Shown one piece after another: positions 23,901-32,327 of a stretch of 64,000 bases of DNA. The DNA comes from Brachyhypopomus gauderio (lineage: Eukaryota > Chordata > Actinopteri > Gymnotiformes > Hypopomidae). The DNA lies in the NCBI RefSeq assembly GCF_052324685.1, contig NW_027506876.1:1257001-1321000 (forward strand), given 5' to 3'. The first letter of the stretch is position 1. Each line of letters opens with the position of its first letter. The notes below the pieces were generated by a model. It was not told the DNA's origin. It worked only from the letters and a program-made list of their open reading frames with translations, and made no database searches. Made by a program: the position numbers and the translations under genes.

Positions 23901-26900
23901 GACCACCAAGCAACAGAATCCAGAAAAGGCCAGCACTACGTTAACAATAACTGTCCTGTACATTGCGGGTTACCGTAGATCTCCAGGTAGAGCAGGTAAT
24001 GCAAGGTATTGCTACCAAACCCCAAGATGATTGGATGCACACATAATGAATTAGGCTCCATTAACTCAGCCAAGTAGTCTGTGGGTGTGGGGGGTCCAGG
24101 ACGCTATGACTCACCAGTCCGGTGCGGCTGGGCTTGCCACTTACAGATGAAGCCACCGAACTCATGGAGCTGATGGAGGAGGTGCTGGGGCTACGCTTCA
24201 GCCCCGCGGCCGTGGCCACCACCTTGCGCACCGTCGCCTTGGCCTTGGCAGGGGTGGTGGAGGGGAAGCCGATGCGGGTCACCTTGTGCACGGGGGCAAA
24301 AAGCCCGTACTTGGGCTGACACTGGAAGTACCTGGAAACCATGATGCATTTCACCAAACAGCTTCCTACCATTCTATGGAGTTTTTCATTTTCACGCACG
24401 CAGTCACGCACGCACACATGCGCAAACACACACACAAAGTCCATTATTGTGCACTGGGGATGCCCACCTGGTTCCAGCTACTGCACCGTCGTTCTTCCCC
24501 AGCGGCTCGTCCAGTTCAACTCCACACCACTCTCCTTTGGCAAAATCCGTCTCCCCCAAGAATCGTACTGCACCAGCTTTAGTGCCACCGACCTGCAAAC
24601 GAATGGCACCAGAACCGTTAAAAACGCAGGAGATCATGATGAGTTGGGTCTGGTGTCGCTAATGCATCAGTTATCTTCATCATGAAATCCACACCCACAA
24701 CATACAACAGAAACTATTTACACAGCATGCTTGACAAAAACTGTGTCTCTCTGATTCTTACATTACTGTCATGGTAGAGGGGGGTGGATGGCTAATGCTA
24801 CCACTAACAACGCCAGAAAGAAAAGTGGGTAATAAGACCAACTAAATATCATCATCATCCTATTAAGACAAAAGAACATTTGTGTACAGTCCACAAGAGA
24901 AGTCCTCGATTTAAATACAATTTACAACAATGAATTACTTCCCACAATAACCTAAAAATGTAGCATGTAGTGCTGTAAGCACGTAAGCCCACTTCAGCAG
25001 GAGTATGTACAGGGTCCACAGGCCACTACAGTCAGCACATACAGCACCAGCAGCACTATCTCAACCCTCTACTATGAAGCCAAACATTACACACCCCCTC
25101 CAAGCAACTTGACAAAATGCCCGTGCTGAACTCATTATGACTGCACTCAGCCCACTGACCTGCTCTACTGAGACAGATGTCTAGATTTAAATTTGTGTCA
25201 GCAGTTGCATAAAAAATGTAGGGATAAAGGGAGACAGCACAAATAAAGTCAGAAATTATGTTTCAAATGCCTCTGATTAACAATAACCAAGCCTGATTGG
25301 TTAACTTGATTTAAAACCTCATGTTTTTTGGTTTCTCCTTGAGATCTTGCACAAGATTACTGAGGTTTTGTTTGTAAATACAGAAGCAGGAAAATGTCCT
25401 GTTTACAGTGGATTCTCCATCTGCAGTTGTGTGAGTAGATCGTGCTGTATATTTATTAAACTCAAGTGAAAGCAAGACAGACATTCATTCTGTTTTGAGA
25501 ACATTTCCATAAAACCTGGTTCTCTAGTGTAGTCATGTAGGTTTATATATTTGCAGTTGTTAATGCTATTAACACTAACATTTCTATCTAAAAGAACAGC
25601 TAGAACGTATAAAATGTGCTGCTGGAACACAGACTTGAGAGAGAACATTCTCACCAGAACTCGATCGCCCATCTTCAGCTCCCGTTCACCTTTCTTCACC
25701 GAGCCCGTCTCCGAGAGGTTGGACACCGACTCGCTGTTTGAGCGGGTCAGGTTTGAGGTCATTGTGGCAGGTGGCGCGGGTGTGGGTGTGGCAGGTGGCG
25801 CGGGTGTGGGTGTGGCAGGTGGCGCGGGTGTGGGCGTGGCAGGTGGCGCGGGTGTGGGCGTGGCAGGTGGCGCGGGTGTGGGAGGTTGCGGGTCTGTGGC
25901 AGCCGTCTTGGTGGTGGTGTCGGTCGACGGTGCGGACGCTGCCGGTGCGGTGGAGGGGGGGGTCGGTGATGTCGCAGCTGTGCCGTTAGCCTCTTCTTCA
26001 GTTCGACAAAGCTTGGAGGGGCGAGTGAAAATACCCCTCAACGGCTCGGACTGAAAGTACCGCACTCCTGCCACGGAGCCGTCATTCTTCCCTATTGGTT
26101 CATCCAGTACGATCCCGGCCCACTGACCCGGAGCGAACTGGGTCTCTCCCAAGAACTGGATGACACCCGGTTTGTTGCCATTGACCCAGACACGGTCCCC
26201 AACCTTGAACTGCTCAGTTGCATCCTGGGTATCAGGGGAAGCTTTGTCAGATGGAGGAGCTTTGGTAGCATCTGCTTAAAAAAAGACAGGAAGAAAAATG
26301 ATTTCACTCTTTTTACAGCTTTCATTTTATATAATACAACATGTAAATTACTATACATTTGAAATTTGTATAACATTCTTTACATTTACATTCTGGGCAT
26401 CACGCAGATGCTCTTATGCAGTGACCTGAACTGCTTTTCCATAATCGACCCCAAATGGCTAAACGGATGTTTCCATTACTGGGTTCCCATTTTTGTTCAG
26501 GCGCTTTCCCCCTGTCCACCTGTCCCCCTGTCCAGTTACATTGATGTTGCAAATGTCCCATATTAAGTGTGTCCAGGGCTGTAGGACATGAACTGACAAA
26601 ACAGCATCACATACATAACTCAACTATCACACTACTGATCAGAGACAAAGCACTACAAATGAATCAGTCACACAAAAGTGCACCGTGATGTCTAACGAAT
26701 CAGTCACACAAAAGTGCACCGTGATGTCTAACGAATCAGTCACACAAAAGTGCACCGTGATGTCTAACGAATCAGTCACACAAAAGTGCACCGTGATGTC
26801 TAACGAATCAGTCACACAAAAGTGCACCGTGATCTCTATTTGCTACTGAGCTTGGCAGACAGTCCATTGGCTGTTGGGGATTAGCAGGAAAAAGTAAATA

Positions 26901-29900
26901 AGGGCAAAAGTCCTGGCTGCTGCTATTTTAGTAACTGCTGGCTACAAAGGAGAATGTGTCAGTGTAGAAGACAGAACTAAAATAAATATCTAAAATGAAA
27001 TTCAGCAGCTAAGGACACTGCGTAATTTTTAAACAATTGTTTTAAGGTTCTGCATTCTCTTGGCAAACTGTAATAGTGCAGAACGTTTATTCAAAGACTT
27101 CCGTTTCTACTAAATGTACGTGCCAAACACACACGTACGGGTTTAATTAACTACACCAGATGTGCACAGGAATCTGTGAGCAAGAAATGAAAGTGTTTTG
27201 CCACGAAGGAGAAAAAAAAGGAAAGAAAATGAGAGAAGTCAAACGAAGGGGATTCATACTTGAAGGAGAGGTCTTGGTGCCCCCAGCTGCAGCCGACCTA
27301 CTGATCTTGCTCGGGGCCTTCAGGCCGCTGGGCTTGGCAGCACTCATGGTTCTTCTCCGTCAGATGGTGGCTCTTCACCACAACACATCGACCCAGCAAA
27401 CGTGCAACACCATTTGTGCACTTGTCCAAGAATAGATGCAAAAAATAAACTGGAAACAAAAAAGGGAGGGGGGGAGGGAGAAAAATGGTGCTGCTCAAAA
27501 AATGACTATAGACAGACAAACAGACAGACAAAACAAAACAAACGAACAGGCATGAGGAAGCTGACACTAGTATCACATCTAACCACAAGAGACTAATGCA
27601 TTCTGTGCAGGAAAAGCTCATGAGATAGCAGAAGGAGAACATTAGGACCTTCTCTAAGCCTAGAGGCACATTTCACTTCAAAGATTTAAAAACTCACTCA
27701 AACCTCAGGTCATATCTCTGATTAGGCCGTTAATGATTTTAACATGGTTCTGGAAGCCTGAAATGTTCCTTCAAAGTGCCTCAGGTCTGAAACAAATAAC
27801 CAAAACTAAGTGAGTGTATGTAATGACTGTGACCAAGGTGACTAAATGACATTGGGACGCAGGCACATTTCAGAACCAAACAAGACAAGGTAGGCCAGAG
27901 GCAACTTCACAGTCACAGAGCAAGTTACTCGAGTTACACATCTAGAAAACATGTCCCTGCAACACAAACACAGCTAAATGGGATCTATATCCCACATACG
28001 GAAGACTGGAAAGTTCCAGTGAGTGGAAAAATCTCAAAGGAAACCCAGAGTGCTCAACGAGAGGAAAAGACCCGTTAAACACTAACATCTGTGGAGCAAT
28101 CATGCGCCTTATGGACTTTTAAGTCAACATTTTAAGTTAAAACTGCATGTTCAAGTTTAAAATTTAGTAAGATACGTTTAGTGAAGAAGTTCTGCGTTCC
28201 TGCGGTGTAGTTTCAACTGCCAAGCCGAGAGGAGGCAGTACTATGTACAGTACTGCAGTACTATGGCCACGCAGTCAAGCTGGGCCAACATTAAGTCTTT
28301 CCTGCGGCAGACTGCTGACTAAAGACTGCATTCTTGCAAAGCGGCTGTTTAAGTGCAGAGTGGCCATTCTGAGGGCTACAAGACAGTTTTCTGTTTCCTT
28401 GACACTCCTTATATGCACCATCATATATTATCGCAATTTAATTATTAAAATGTGCTACTTCGGCCAAATTGCAGCCGGTATGCAGCAGGTAAATCTTTAC
28501 AAATACAAGACAAAAACTCTTGTGTGATGGTGGTGGGCAACGTTGCAAGCCTAATTTGATTTTAAAGGACCTGAGAACTTTATCAGAAATCATGGCACCA
28601 TTTAGCCTACTATTCAGGGTTCAAGGATGTCGTAAATCTCAGGATGTCTCAGGAGAAGAACCTTTAATGATCAATGATCAAAGTCCTCCAGACTCCACAC
28701 AAACAAATGACATTCCTAGCACAAAATTACATTCTTCAATGGCCATTTGGATCCCCTGGAGTAAATGAAATGAATAACATATAGTGGTTGAAGAGAAAAG
28801 CCCACAGGCAATAAGGCCCGTATTATTATTCTCAGGAGGCATTTCACAAAGTTCTCAATAACATAAACCAAACATTTAAACTAAAACTTCAGAAGAAGAG
28901 ACAGAAGACACCCATGGGGTAAAGTTAACAGAACACTGCTATGTTTTGTCAAACCAACTCCCAGTAAAAGCATGGTGAACCACTCCCTATAATCACCGTG
29001 TACATATTCATTCTGCGTGGATTAAAGGTCCATGCCATTTTCCCCATCGTCAAGCACAGGAAACTCACTGGGCTTATTCCTCATGCACAGGGAATTACTC
29101 TGAACAGACAAGTCTGAGCAAAGAAACTGCACAGACGTTTATCCAAAGCATGGGAATGCAACAATAAATCTCAGCACAGAAAACGATTAACACAAATGAA
29201 TAAAGAAAATATTACTGGTCATTAAAGTTTATATTTAAATTTTAACTAAATTAACTAAAGGTACAATATTAATGGAGCAGTAGTAGAAAAAGTACTTTTT
29301 AAATTAAATGTTACTAATTACTAATATACCTAAATTCTTCATCTTACTACCAGGAAATCTAATTATTGATAGCGCTGACTTTCAGTGGTGTCGGACTACA
29401 GTCTCGGACTCAGTGGTGCAGTGTTGGGTGACCCTGGTCCTCTCGGGTGACCCTGGTCCTCTCGGGTGGTCATCAAACCCCTTTATGGTTCAGTTTGTCC
29501 TCCAGACAAACACAAACCTGCGGCCCTCCGTCTGAGTTCAACACCCTCGCGTCTGTGCTAGTCAGCTGTATAAACCATGAGTAGCCGTGTGTTTTCGCTA
29601 CTGTAATGTTCATAATTCTCCATCAGCTGAATTAAGAGTTGTGAGGGATGAACCTCTTTAGTCAGTGAAGCTGACCAGGGTCTCGTCGACATGCAGCTGG
29701 TTCTTAAAAACTCCAGTTAGCCTGCTAGCTAACACCGCTCAGTAGCAGCAGGTACAGTTAGGGTTCCTCTGTATCCTGCACAGCTAGTTAGCTCTTACAG
29801 TACCTCTTACCCAGACTGTAAACACAATTAAAGGGCATATCGGACAGAAAATCATCTATTTACACTGATTTATCTTGACGGAGGTTGTTTATAGAGTTCT

Positions 29901-30430
29901 CGGTGCAGATGTCAGAAGTTAGGGGGCAGCGGTCACGCGCAGCGCGCCCCGGCTCTGGCGCCTTTCCGCACAGTCATCTGAGGAGCTAGCCGCGTTAGCT
30001 CTGGGGCAGCCGACCCGCACACTAAACCCACTAACACCAGTAAAAAGTGTACATTAATCACTCGAATCGGTAAAACACACAACCGGGTGTGTTGTTAAAG
30101 GTCAGAATGGACCTCACACGAGGAGACGGTCGAGTCTCAAGCGCTGCTGCTGCTAGCTGTTGTGCTAGTTAGCCAGAATTATCTGGACGTTTCTGTCGTT
30201 ACTTTGGTCGCATGTTCCGCTTTTCTCTGTACGGTACAAACAGCGTCTTTTCAATCCTTTAAAGTGACAGGCCTGATTATGCGAGGCTATCAGTTTACCT
30301 GCAGAATCCAGAAACCCAGTAGATGTGTACGGAGGAAGAGAAGTAGTCACACTTCTTCACCTTCACCCGTGAGAGGAATCCGCTCGCCGCTAGGTGGCGC
30401 TCTGATGAGACCTGCTGCACTTCCGCAATA
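1168..30430 (-). CDS. clip1: CLIP1 (CLIP-170) CAP-Gly linker protein, 3' end cut by window edge
   Basis: Microtubule plus-end tracking protein. Gene order of exons (minus): 27260-27449 (ATG at 27347), 25655-26271, 24468-24592, 24115-24331, 22782-22979, 22265-22368, 14866-14926, 11323-11427, 8367-9281, 7606-7722, 7439-7496, 1464-1547, 1168-1324. All junctions are GT-AG and every phase agrees, giving about 949 residues without a stop. CAP-Gly 1 spans about residues 51-117 and CAP-Gly 2 about 229-295; both carry the tubulin-tail-binding GKNDG motif (90-94, 267-271). From about residue 350 the protein is continuous coiled coil. Recognisable blocks include [30 protein letters not shown] and [13 protein letters not shown]. 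The human protein is 1438 aa, so roughly the last 450-490 residues, with the zinc knuckles, lie left of position 1. Several fish have two copies; I cannot say which paralogue this is. The 5' UTR exon at the right end is less certain than the coding exons. Confidence 0.95.
1464..1547 (-). CDS. clip1: clip1 exon, 84 nt
   Basis: Encodes [20 protein letters not shown]...LTIQLS, entering and leaving in phase 1. Acceptor TTTTCTAG and donor G|GTAAGT are both clear. Confidence 0.85.
1787..2045. mobile_element. Tc1 terminal inverted repeat (one end only)
   Basis: Begins CACAGTCATGCCCAAAAGTA and has a second related copy, ATGTCCAAAATTATTCATAC, about 190 bp inside: the IR/DR arrangement of fish Tc1 ends. 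The matching right end is not found; the element is broken by later insertions at an (AT)n tract. Confidence 0.7.
2587..3679. mobile_element. non-autonomous hAT element with perfect 8-bp TSD
   Basis: Ends CAGTGGTTCCCAAA and TTTGGGAACCACTG are inverted. The 8-bp target duplication TTTTAACT is perfect (2579-2586 and 3680-3687). Inside are a second hAT-like fragment (from about 2686, with repeated CCGATAC motifs) and an inverted LINE/SINE 3' tail at 3472-3560, (CAAT)n followed by TTTTATTTATATAGCGC. No transposase. Confidence 0.85.
3472..3570 (-). mobile_element. LINE/SINE 3' tail with (CAAT)n
   Basis: Tetranucleotide run followed by ATATAGCGCTTTTTACAAC, the reverse complement of a widespread fish non-LTR 3' tail. 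The same tail occurs on plus at 32260-32325 and 35576-35660. Confidence 0.7.
3875..4105. mobile_element. hairpin MITE with perfect 17-bp terminal inverted repeats
   Basis: CGTGCTGGGAAATATTG at the left and its exact reverse complement at the right. Inner arms at about 3942-3992 and 4020-4071 (TGAACCCTGCAAACGTGACT and its inverse) are also nearly complementary, so almost the whole 231 bp can fold on itself. Confidence 0.75.
4855..5008. repeat. (AT)n/(TATAC)n microsatellite
   Basis: Alternating AT tracts interrupted by TTTTCCCAGTTATCCCC and CCCCAGTTCCCCATA. The same interrupted block recurs at about 5890-5930, on the far side of the hAT element. Confidence 0.8.
5009..5849. mobile_element. hAT-type element in an AT microsatellite
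   Basis: Left end TAGTGGTGGGCCGTTAACGG; right end ATCTATGCCCACCCCTA, inverted match over the GTGGGC terminus. Sub-terminal ATTAATCTAGATTAA repeats are typical of this fish hAT group. The target duplication cannot be told from the AT repeat. No transposase frame seen. Confidence 0.65.
5970..6780. other. intronic sequence, no feature recognised
   Basis: AT-rich clip1 intron sequence between the AT microsatellite and the 28-bp minisatellite. No gene-like frame or repeat boundary seen. Confidence 0.5.
6798..7112. repeat. 28-bp minisatellite, about 11 units
   Basis: Tandem TCTGGTAAATGTAGTGGTAA units with occasional 10-14 bp deletions. Long open frames on the minus strand are only a by-product of the repeat. 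Confidence 0.9.
7439..7496 (-). CDS. clip1: clip1 micro-exon (58 nt)
   Basis: TTTTTTTAG|AAACAAAAG ... ATGCAAA|GTAAGT. It encodes [19 protein letters not shown], a coiled-coil peptide, phase 0 in and phase 1 out. It fits perfectly between the 7606 donor and the 1547 acceptor. Confidence 0.75.
7606..7722 (-). CDS. clip1: clip1 exon, 117 nt, with alternative donor 37 nt downstream
   Basis: Encodes [18 protein letters not shown]...ELSDL and ends in phase 0 at TTG|GTAAGT. A second good donor, TTAG|GTAAGT, gives an exon to 7569 that ends in phase 1 and stays open. Confidence 0.85.
8097..8268. repeat. 42-bp tandem repeat, 4 units
   Basis: Units begin CTACCCTCTCCCCCAGTGTC and include CCACAGAGGGTGGTGTCC; 42 bp makes all frames open. 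Lies about 100 bp downstream of the large clip1 exon donor. Confidence 0.9.
8367..9281 (-). CDS. clip1: clip1 large coiled-coil exon (305 codons)
   Basis: Opens [17 protein letters not shown] and closes ARAQEGK|GTATGG. Contains the recognisable [10 protein letters not shown] and [14 protein letters not shown] block ([15 protein letters not shown]). Heptads are Glu/Gln/Leu-rich throughout with no break. Confidence 0.95.
9282..11322. other. clip1 intron, little recognisable
   Basis: Apart from an (AC)n tract near 10430 and a GGGTGAGGAA run just beyond the next exon (11500-11535), I see nothing distinctive. Confidence 0.5.
11323..11427 (-). CDS. clip1: clip1 exon, 105 nt coiled coil
   Basis: Encodes [18 protein letters not shown] through [10 protein letters not shown], phase 0 at both ends, joined to VATVSEK of the next exon as in human CLIP1. 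Confidence 0.93.
12134..13216. mobile_element. DNA transposon with 25-bp TIRs, family not assigned
   Basis: Left end ATACTGAATAGCCACTTTAT; right end AATAAAGTGGCCATTCAATG, inverted over about 25 bp. No transposase frame is evident. A 25-bp tandem repeat has expanded inside it. Confidence 0.65.
12564..12711. repeat. 25-bp tandem repeat, 6 units
   Basis: Perfect or near-perfect CAATGCTTACATACATTTAC-TGCAC units inside the transposon at 12134-13216. Confidence 0.92.
13856..14050. repeat. 29-33 bp degenerate tandem repeat, 6 units
   Basis: Units contain GATTTTATAGGCTAGTCTAC then GCCATAACTGT, with single-base and small indel differences. Clip1 intron. Confidence 0.85.
14866..14926 (-). CDS. clip1: clip1 exon, 61 nt coiled coil
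   Basis: One base finishing Arg, then [20 protein letters not shown], ending in phase 0 at GAG|GTAAAA. The block is nearly invariant in vertebrate CLIP1. Confidence 0.93.
15508..16430 (+). mobile_element. internally deleted hAT element with BED zinc-finger remnant
   Basis: Ends TAGGCTTGTCCAGATC and, inverted, TAGGGATGTCTCGATC. Flanks ATAAGAGA / GTAAGAGT match at 6 of 8 positions, an eroded TSD. At 15880-16080 the plus strand encodes [14 protein letters not shown]...[14 protein letters not shown], a C-x2-C-x(n)-H-x5-H BED finger as at the N-terminus of hAT transposases. The catalytic part is absent. Confidence 0.7.
16561..22272 (-). repeat. giant 33-bp minisatellite, about 173 units, with a 5' splice site in every unit
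   Basis: Unit in clip1 sense: about 33 bp holding GGAGGTGAGGTGGAGGGG then TTGGTGGGGATGAGA. Variation is mostly two positions (T/C giving TGAAG or TGAGG; ATTAGA or ATGAGA). Short units with deletions occur at about 16830, 17252, 19913, 20098 and 20778. The array starts at the clip1 donor of exon 22265-22368 and occupies most of that intron. The transcribed RNA is very G-rich, with runs of 2-4 G, so quadruplex formation is plausible. Frames of up to 886 codons (11-aa [11 protein letters not shown] repeats) exist only because 33 is a multiple of three. Confidence 0.97.
22265..22368 (-). CDS. clip1: clip1 exon whose donor opens the giant minisatellite
   Basis: Encodes [20 protein letters not shown]...VNQLEEER plus two bases of the next Arg. 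The donor is GAGAGGAG|GTGAGG (GT at 22264-22263); the phase then fits the exon at 14866 exactly (Arg AG+A, then KVEDLQ). The donor bases are the first bases of the 33-bp array that fills the next 5.7 kb. Read-through without splicing gives TGA at the very next codon. Confidence 0.93.
22782..22979 (-). CDS. clip1: clip1 exon: start of coiled coil
   Basis: 66 codons, phase 0 at both ends, beginning [18 protein letters not shown]. The heptad pattern starts here ([19 protein letters not shown]). Very high identity to mammalian CLIP1. Confidence 0.95.
22980..24114. other. clip1 intron, nothing recognised
   Basis: Unremarkable AT-rich intron sequence between the coiled-coil and second CAP-Gly exons. 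The neighbouring intron 24593-25654 is likewise featureless. Confidence 0.5.
24115..24331 (-). CDS. clip1: clip1 exon: end of CAP-Gly 2 and Ser-rich segment
   Basis: Encodes [18 protein letters not shown], the C-terminal strand of CAP-Gly 2, then a Ser-rich basic stretch ([19 protein letters not shown]) ending SRTGL. In CLIP-170 this segment helps bind microtubules and is phosphorylated. Confidence 0.95.
24468..24592 (-). CDS. clip1: clip1 exon: core of CAP-Gly 2
   Basis: Encodes [17 protein letters not shown] through [10 protein letters not shown]. The first G follows directly from ...GDRVL of the preceding exon, and the last Arg codon is split by the intron. Nearly identical to vertebrate CLIP-170. 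Confidence 0.95.
25655..26271 (-). CDS. clip1: clip1 exon: CAP-Gly 1 plus Ser/Pro linker
   Basis: Encodes the whole first CAP-Gly domain ([30 protein letters not shown]), a low-complexity Ser/Thr/Pro linker and the opening GDRVL of CAP-Gly 2. The linker holds five tandem copies of the octapeptide PPATPTPA encoded by a 24-bp repeat. The acceptor is a tandem AAGCAG, so a one-codon alternative is possible. Confidence 0.93.
25766..25886 (-). repeat. exonic 24-bp tandem repeat coding (PPATPTPA)n
   Basis: Five near-identical 24-bp units, GC-rich, wholly inside the clip1 coding exon; 24 is a multiple of three so the array stays in frame. It lies in the disordered linker between the two CAP-Gly domains, a region that in human CLIP1 is Ser-rich and regulated by phosphorylation. 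Unit number is likely variable between individuals (inference). Confidence 0.9.
26375..26435 (-). mobile_element. SINE/LINE 3' tail fragment
   Basis: TTTACATTTACATTCTGGGC followed by CACGCAGATGCTCTTATGCA is the reverse complement of the fish tail seen on plus at 31895-31950 (CGCTCTGGATAAGAACGTC). Confidence 0.55.
26648..26832. repeat. 36-bp tandem repeat, 5 units
   Basis: Nearly identical units AATCAGTCACACAAAAGTGC-ACCGTGATGTCTAACG in a clip1 intron, minus-strand frame open as a by-product. Confidence 0.92.
27260..27449 (-). CDS. clip1: clip1 exon with start codon
   Basis: The acceptor after a 25-base pyrimidine tract fixes the right edge; 102 nt of 5' UTR precede ATG at 27347. It encodes the basic N-terminus [15 protein letters not shown], matching the conserved KPSGLKAP start of CLIP-170. 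Ends in phase 1 at donor TCAA|GTATGA. Confidence 0.85.
27450..30298. other. clip1 first intron
   Basis: No exon-like or repeat structure recognised except a short GACCCTGGTCCTCTCGGGT duplication at 29430-29468 and a CpG-rich stretch at 29.93-30.0 kb. Confidence 0.5.
30299..30430 (-). promoter_or_regulatory. clip1: probable clip1 first (non-coding) exon and promoter area
   Basis: A good minus-strand donor, CTGCAG|GTAAAC, ends a putative leader exon at 30299. It would join the strong acceptor at 27450, where a long C/T tract is followed by TTTCCAG. The next 400 bases inward (29.9-30.2 kb) are CpG-rich relative to their surroundings. The transcription start itself cannot be seen; the right end given is nominal. 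Confidence 0.4.
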
Positions 30431-30589
30431 GAAACACCAAATTAGTTCATGCAGCCTCGGTTAACGGGATTTCATCGTTGGTGTGTGTCTCTCTCTTTTG
30501 TGACAACAACCCTAAGCAGGCATTAGCTGTCCTCTTAGCTGCAAAACAAAATGATAGAAGCGTCTGTGTAGGAGAGTACAGTGGTGAGA

Positions 30590-31185
30590 AACCACAGACA
30601 CTAGTCTGTAGACGTGTGGTGGGAAACCAGACACTAGTCTGTAGACGTGTGGGGGGAAAACACTAGTCTGTAGACGTGTGGTGAGAAACCACAGACACTA
30701 GTCTGTAGACGTGTGGGGGGAAAACAGACACTAGTCTGTAGACGTGTGGGGGGAAAACAGATACTAGTCTGTAGACGTGTGGGGGGAAAACAGACACTAG
30801 TCTGTAGACGTGTGGGGGAAAACAGACACTAGTCTGTAGACGTGTGGGGGGAAAACAGACACTAGTCTGTAGACGTGTGGGGGGAAAACAGACACTAGTC
30901 TGTAGACGTGTGGGGGGAAAACACACTAGTCTGTAGACGTGTGGGGGAAAACAGACACTAGTCTGTAGACGTGTGGGGGGAAAACACACTAGTCTGTAGA
31001 CGTGTGGGGGGGAAAACAGACACTAGTCTGTAGACGTGTGGGGGGAAAACACACTAGTCTGTAGACGTGTGGGGGGAAAACAGACACTAGTCTGTAGACG
31101 TGTGGGGGGAAAATGGACACTAGTCTGTAGACGTGTGGGGGGAAAACAGACACTAGTCTGTAGACGTGTGGTGGAAAACAAGGTT
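30590..31185. repeat. 33-bp minisatellite next to the clip1 promoter, about 18 units
   Basis: Units ACACTAGTCTGTAGACGTGT then GGGGGGAAAACAG, with some units shortened by 3-4 bases. Each unit has the self-complementary hexamer ACTAGT. The array starts less than 200 bp upstream of the probable first clip1 exon. Confidence 0.92.
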
Positions 31186-31509
31186 AGACATGTTATCCTG
31201 CATGATTTTCTTGACAAGTGGCATGTGTGGTGTACACCAAGAGAACAAAACGGGTGAGTTTCCCAGAACGATCTTAGCGCTAAGTTCTTACGGTCTTAAA
31301 TTTACGCCGGTTTCCCAAAAGTCTTCGTAACCCACGTCGTACTTAACCTCGTTCGTAAATCTGGTGGTCTGACCCTGTCGTAACTCGCCAAGTTGTTCCT
31401 AACCTGAAGTTCACGCGCAGCTCTGTCTGAAAAACGATAGAGGCCGCAGATTATCCCTTTAAAAACGATAGAGGCTGCAAAAGCCGAACTGTACAGCGAA
31501 CACATAGAA

Positions 31510-31960
31510 CCTCAAGCTTGGCTCGACTTGAAACTCCATGCTTAAAGTCTCATGGAAGACAAAGCTCCAGACTATTCTCCGTTCTGGCTCCAAGATGGTG
31601 GAACGATCTTCCATTAGCTGCTAGGACTGCAGAGTCTATTGCTATCTTCAAGCGTAGACTGAAGACCCACCTGTTTGTTGAGTTCTTACCAGAGCACTAA
31701 CTCAGCTGATACCACTTGCCGTTGTTCTTAAATTGTATGTCTGTCTATGGTTATTTGTGCTTCTTGGCAAATGCCTAACTCGCAAAACACTAGGTAATGA
31801 TAATGACTCCTGTAGATTAGTAGTAGTCTGACTCAATGGTGTCTTGAATTCTGGCCTATCTGTACTATTTCCTAGGATGTATTCTGTGATCAGAAGCAAA
31901 GCACTTTGTAAGTCGCTCTGGATAAGAACGTCTGCTAAATGCCGTAAATGTAAATGCTGA
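31510..31960 (+). mobile_element. L2-type LINE 3' end
   Basis: The frame at 31518-31700 reads ARLETPCLKSHGRQSSRLFS then VLAPRWWNDLPLAAR and FKRRLKTHLF: the conserved C-terminus of L2/Rex-type ORF2, ending in a stop. A 3' UTR with the tail CGCTCTGGATAAGAACGTC follows. 5'-truncated. Confidence 0.85.
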
Positions 31961-32327
31961 TGCCGGGGTTGGATGAGCCGTTGCCACGAGGGGTCGTGCT
32001 GGTGCTGGCCCGCCTGAGGCCCACCGCCTGCACCGAGGGGATTGAGGCGGCTTGGCCGGGGAACAGGAGCCTTGACTGTTGCTGTGGAACTTTGAAACCA
32101 CCCTGCGACCACGGACTTGTGTTAACGGGCCGCCCAATGGAGGATGGGTTCCCTTTTGAGTCTTGGTCCTCCCAAGGTTTCTTCCTAATCCCTACTCTAT
32201 AGGGAGTTTTTCCTCGCCACTGTCGCCTTTGGCTTGATCATTAGGGATCTGGACCCATACGATTGTAAAGCTGCTTTGTGACAACGTGTGTTGTGAAAAG
32301 CGCTATATAAATAAATTTGACTTTGAC
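31961..32327 (+). mobile_element. second non-LTR 3' end
   Basis: GC-rich body followed by CTGCTTTGTGACAACGTGTG and GCGCTATATAAATAAATTTG, a common fish LINE/SINE tail, abutting the preceding LINE. Confidence 0.65.

Noticed and set aside
25551..26054. 167-codon plus-strand frame with VAGGAGVG repeats
   Set aside because: Antisense shadow of the clip1 CAP-Gly 1 exon and its 24-bp repeat.
30590..31185. Regular 33-bp repeats considered as a CRISPR-like array
   Set aside because: Directly tandem with no unique spacers, in an animal genome.
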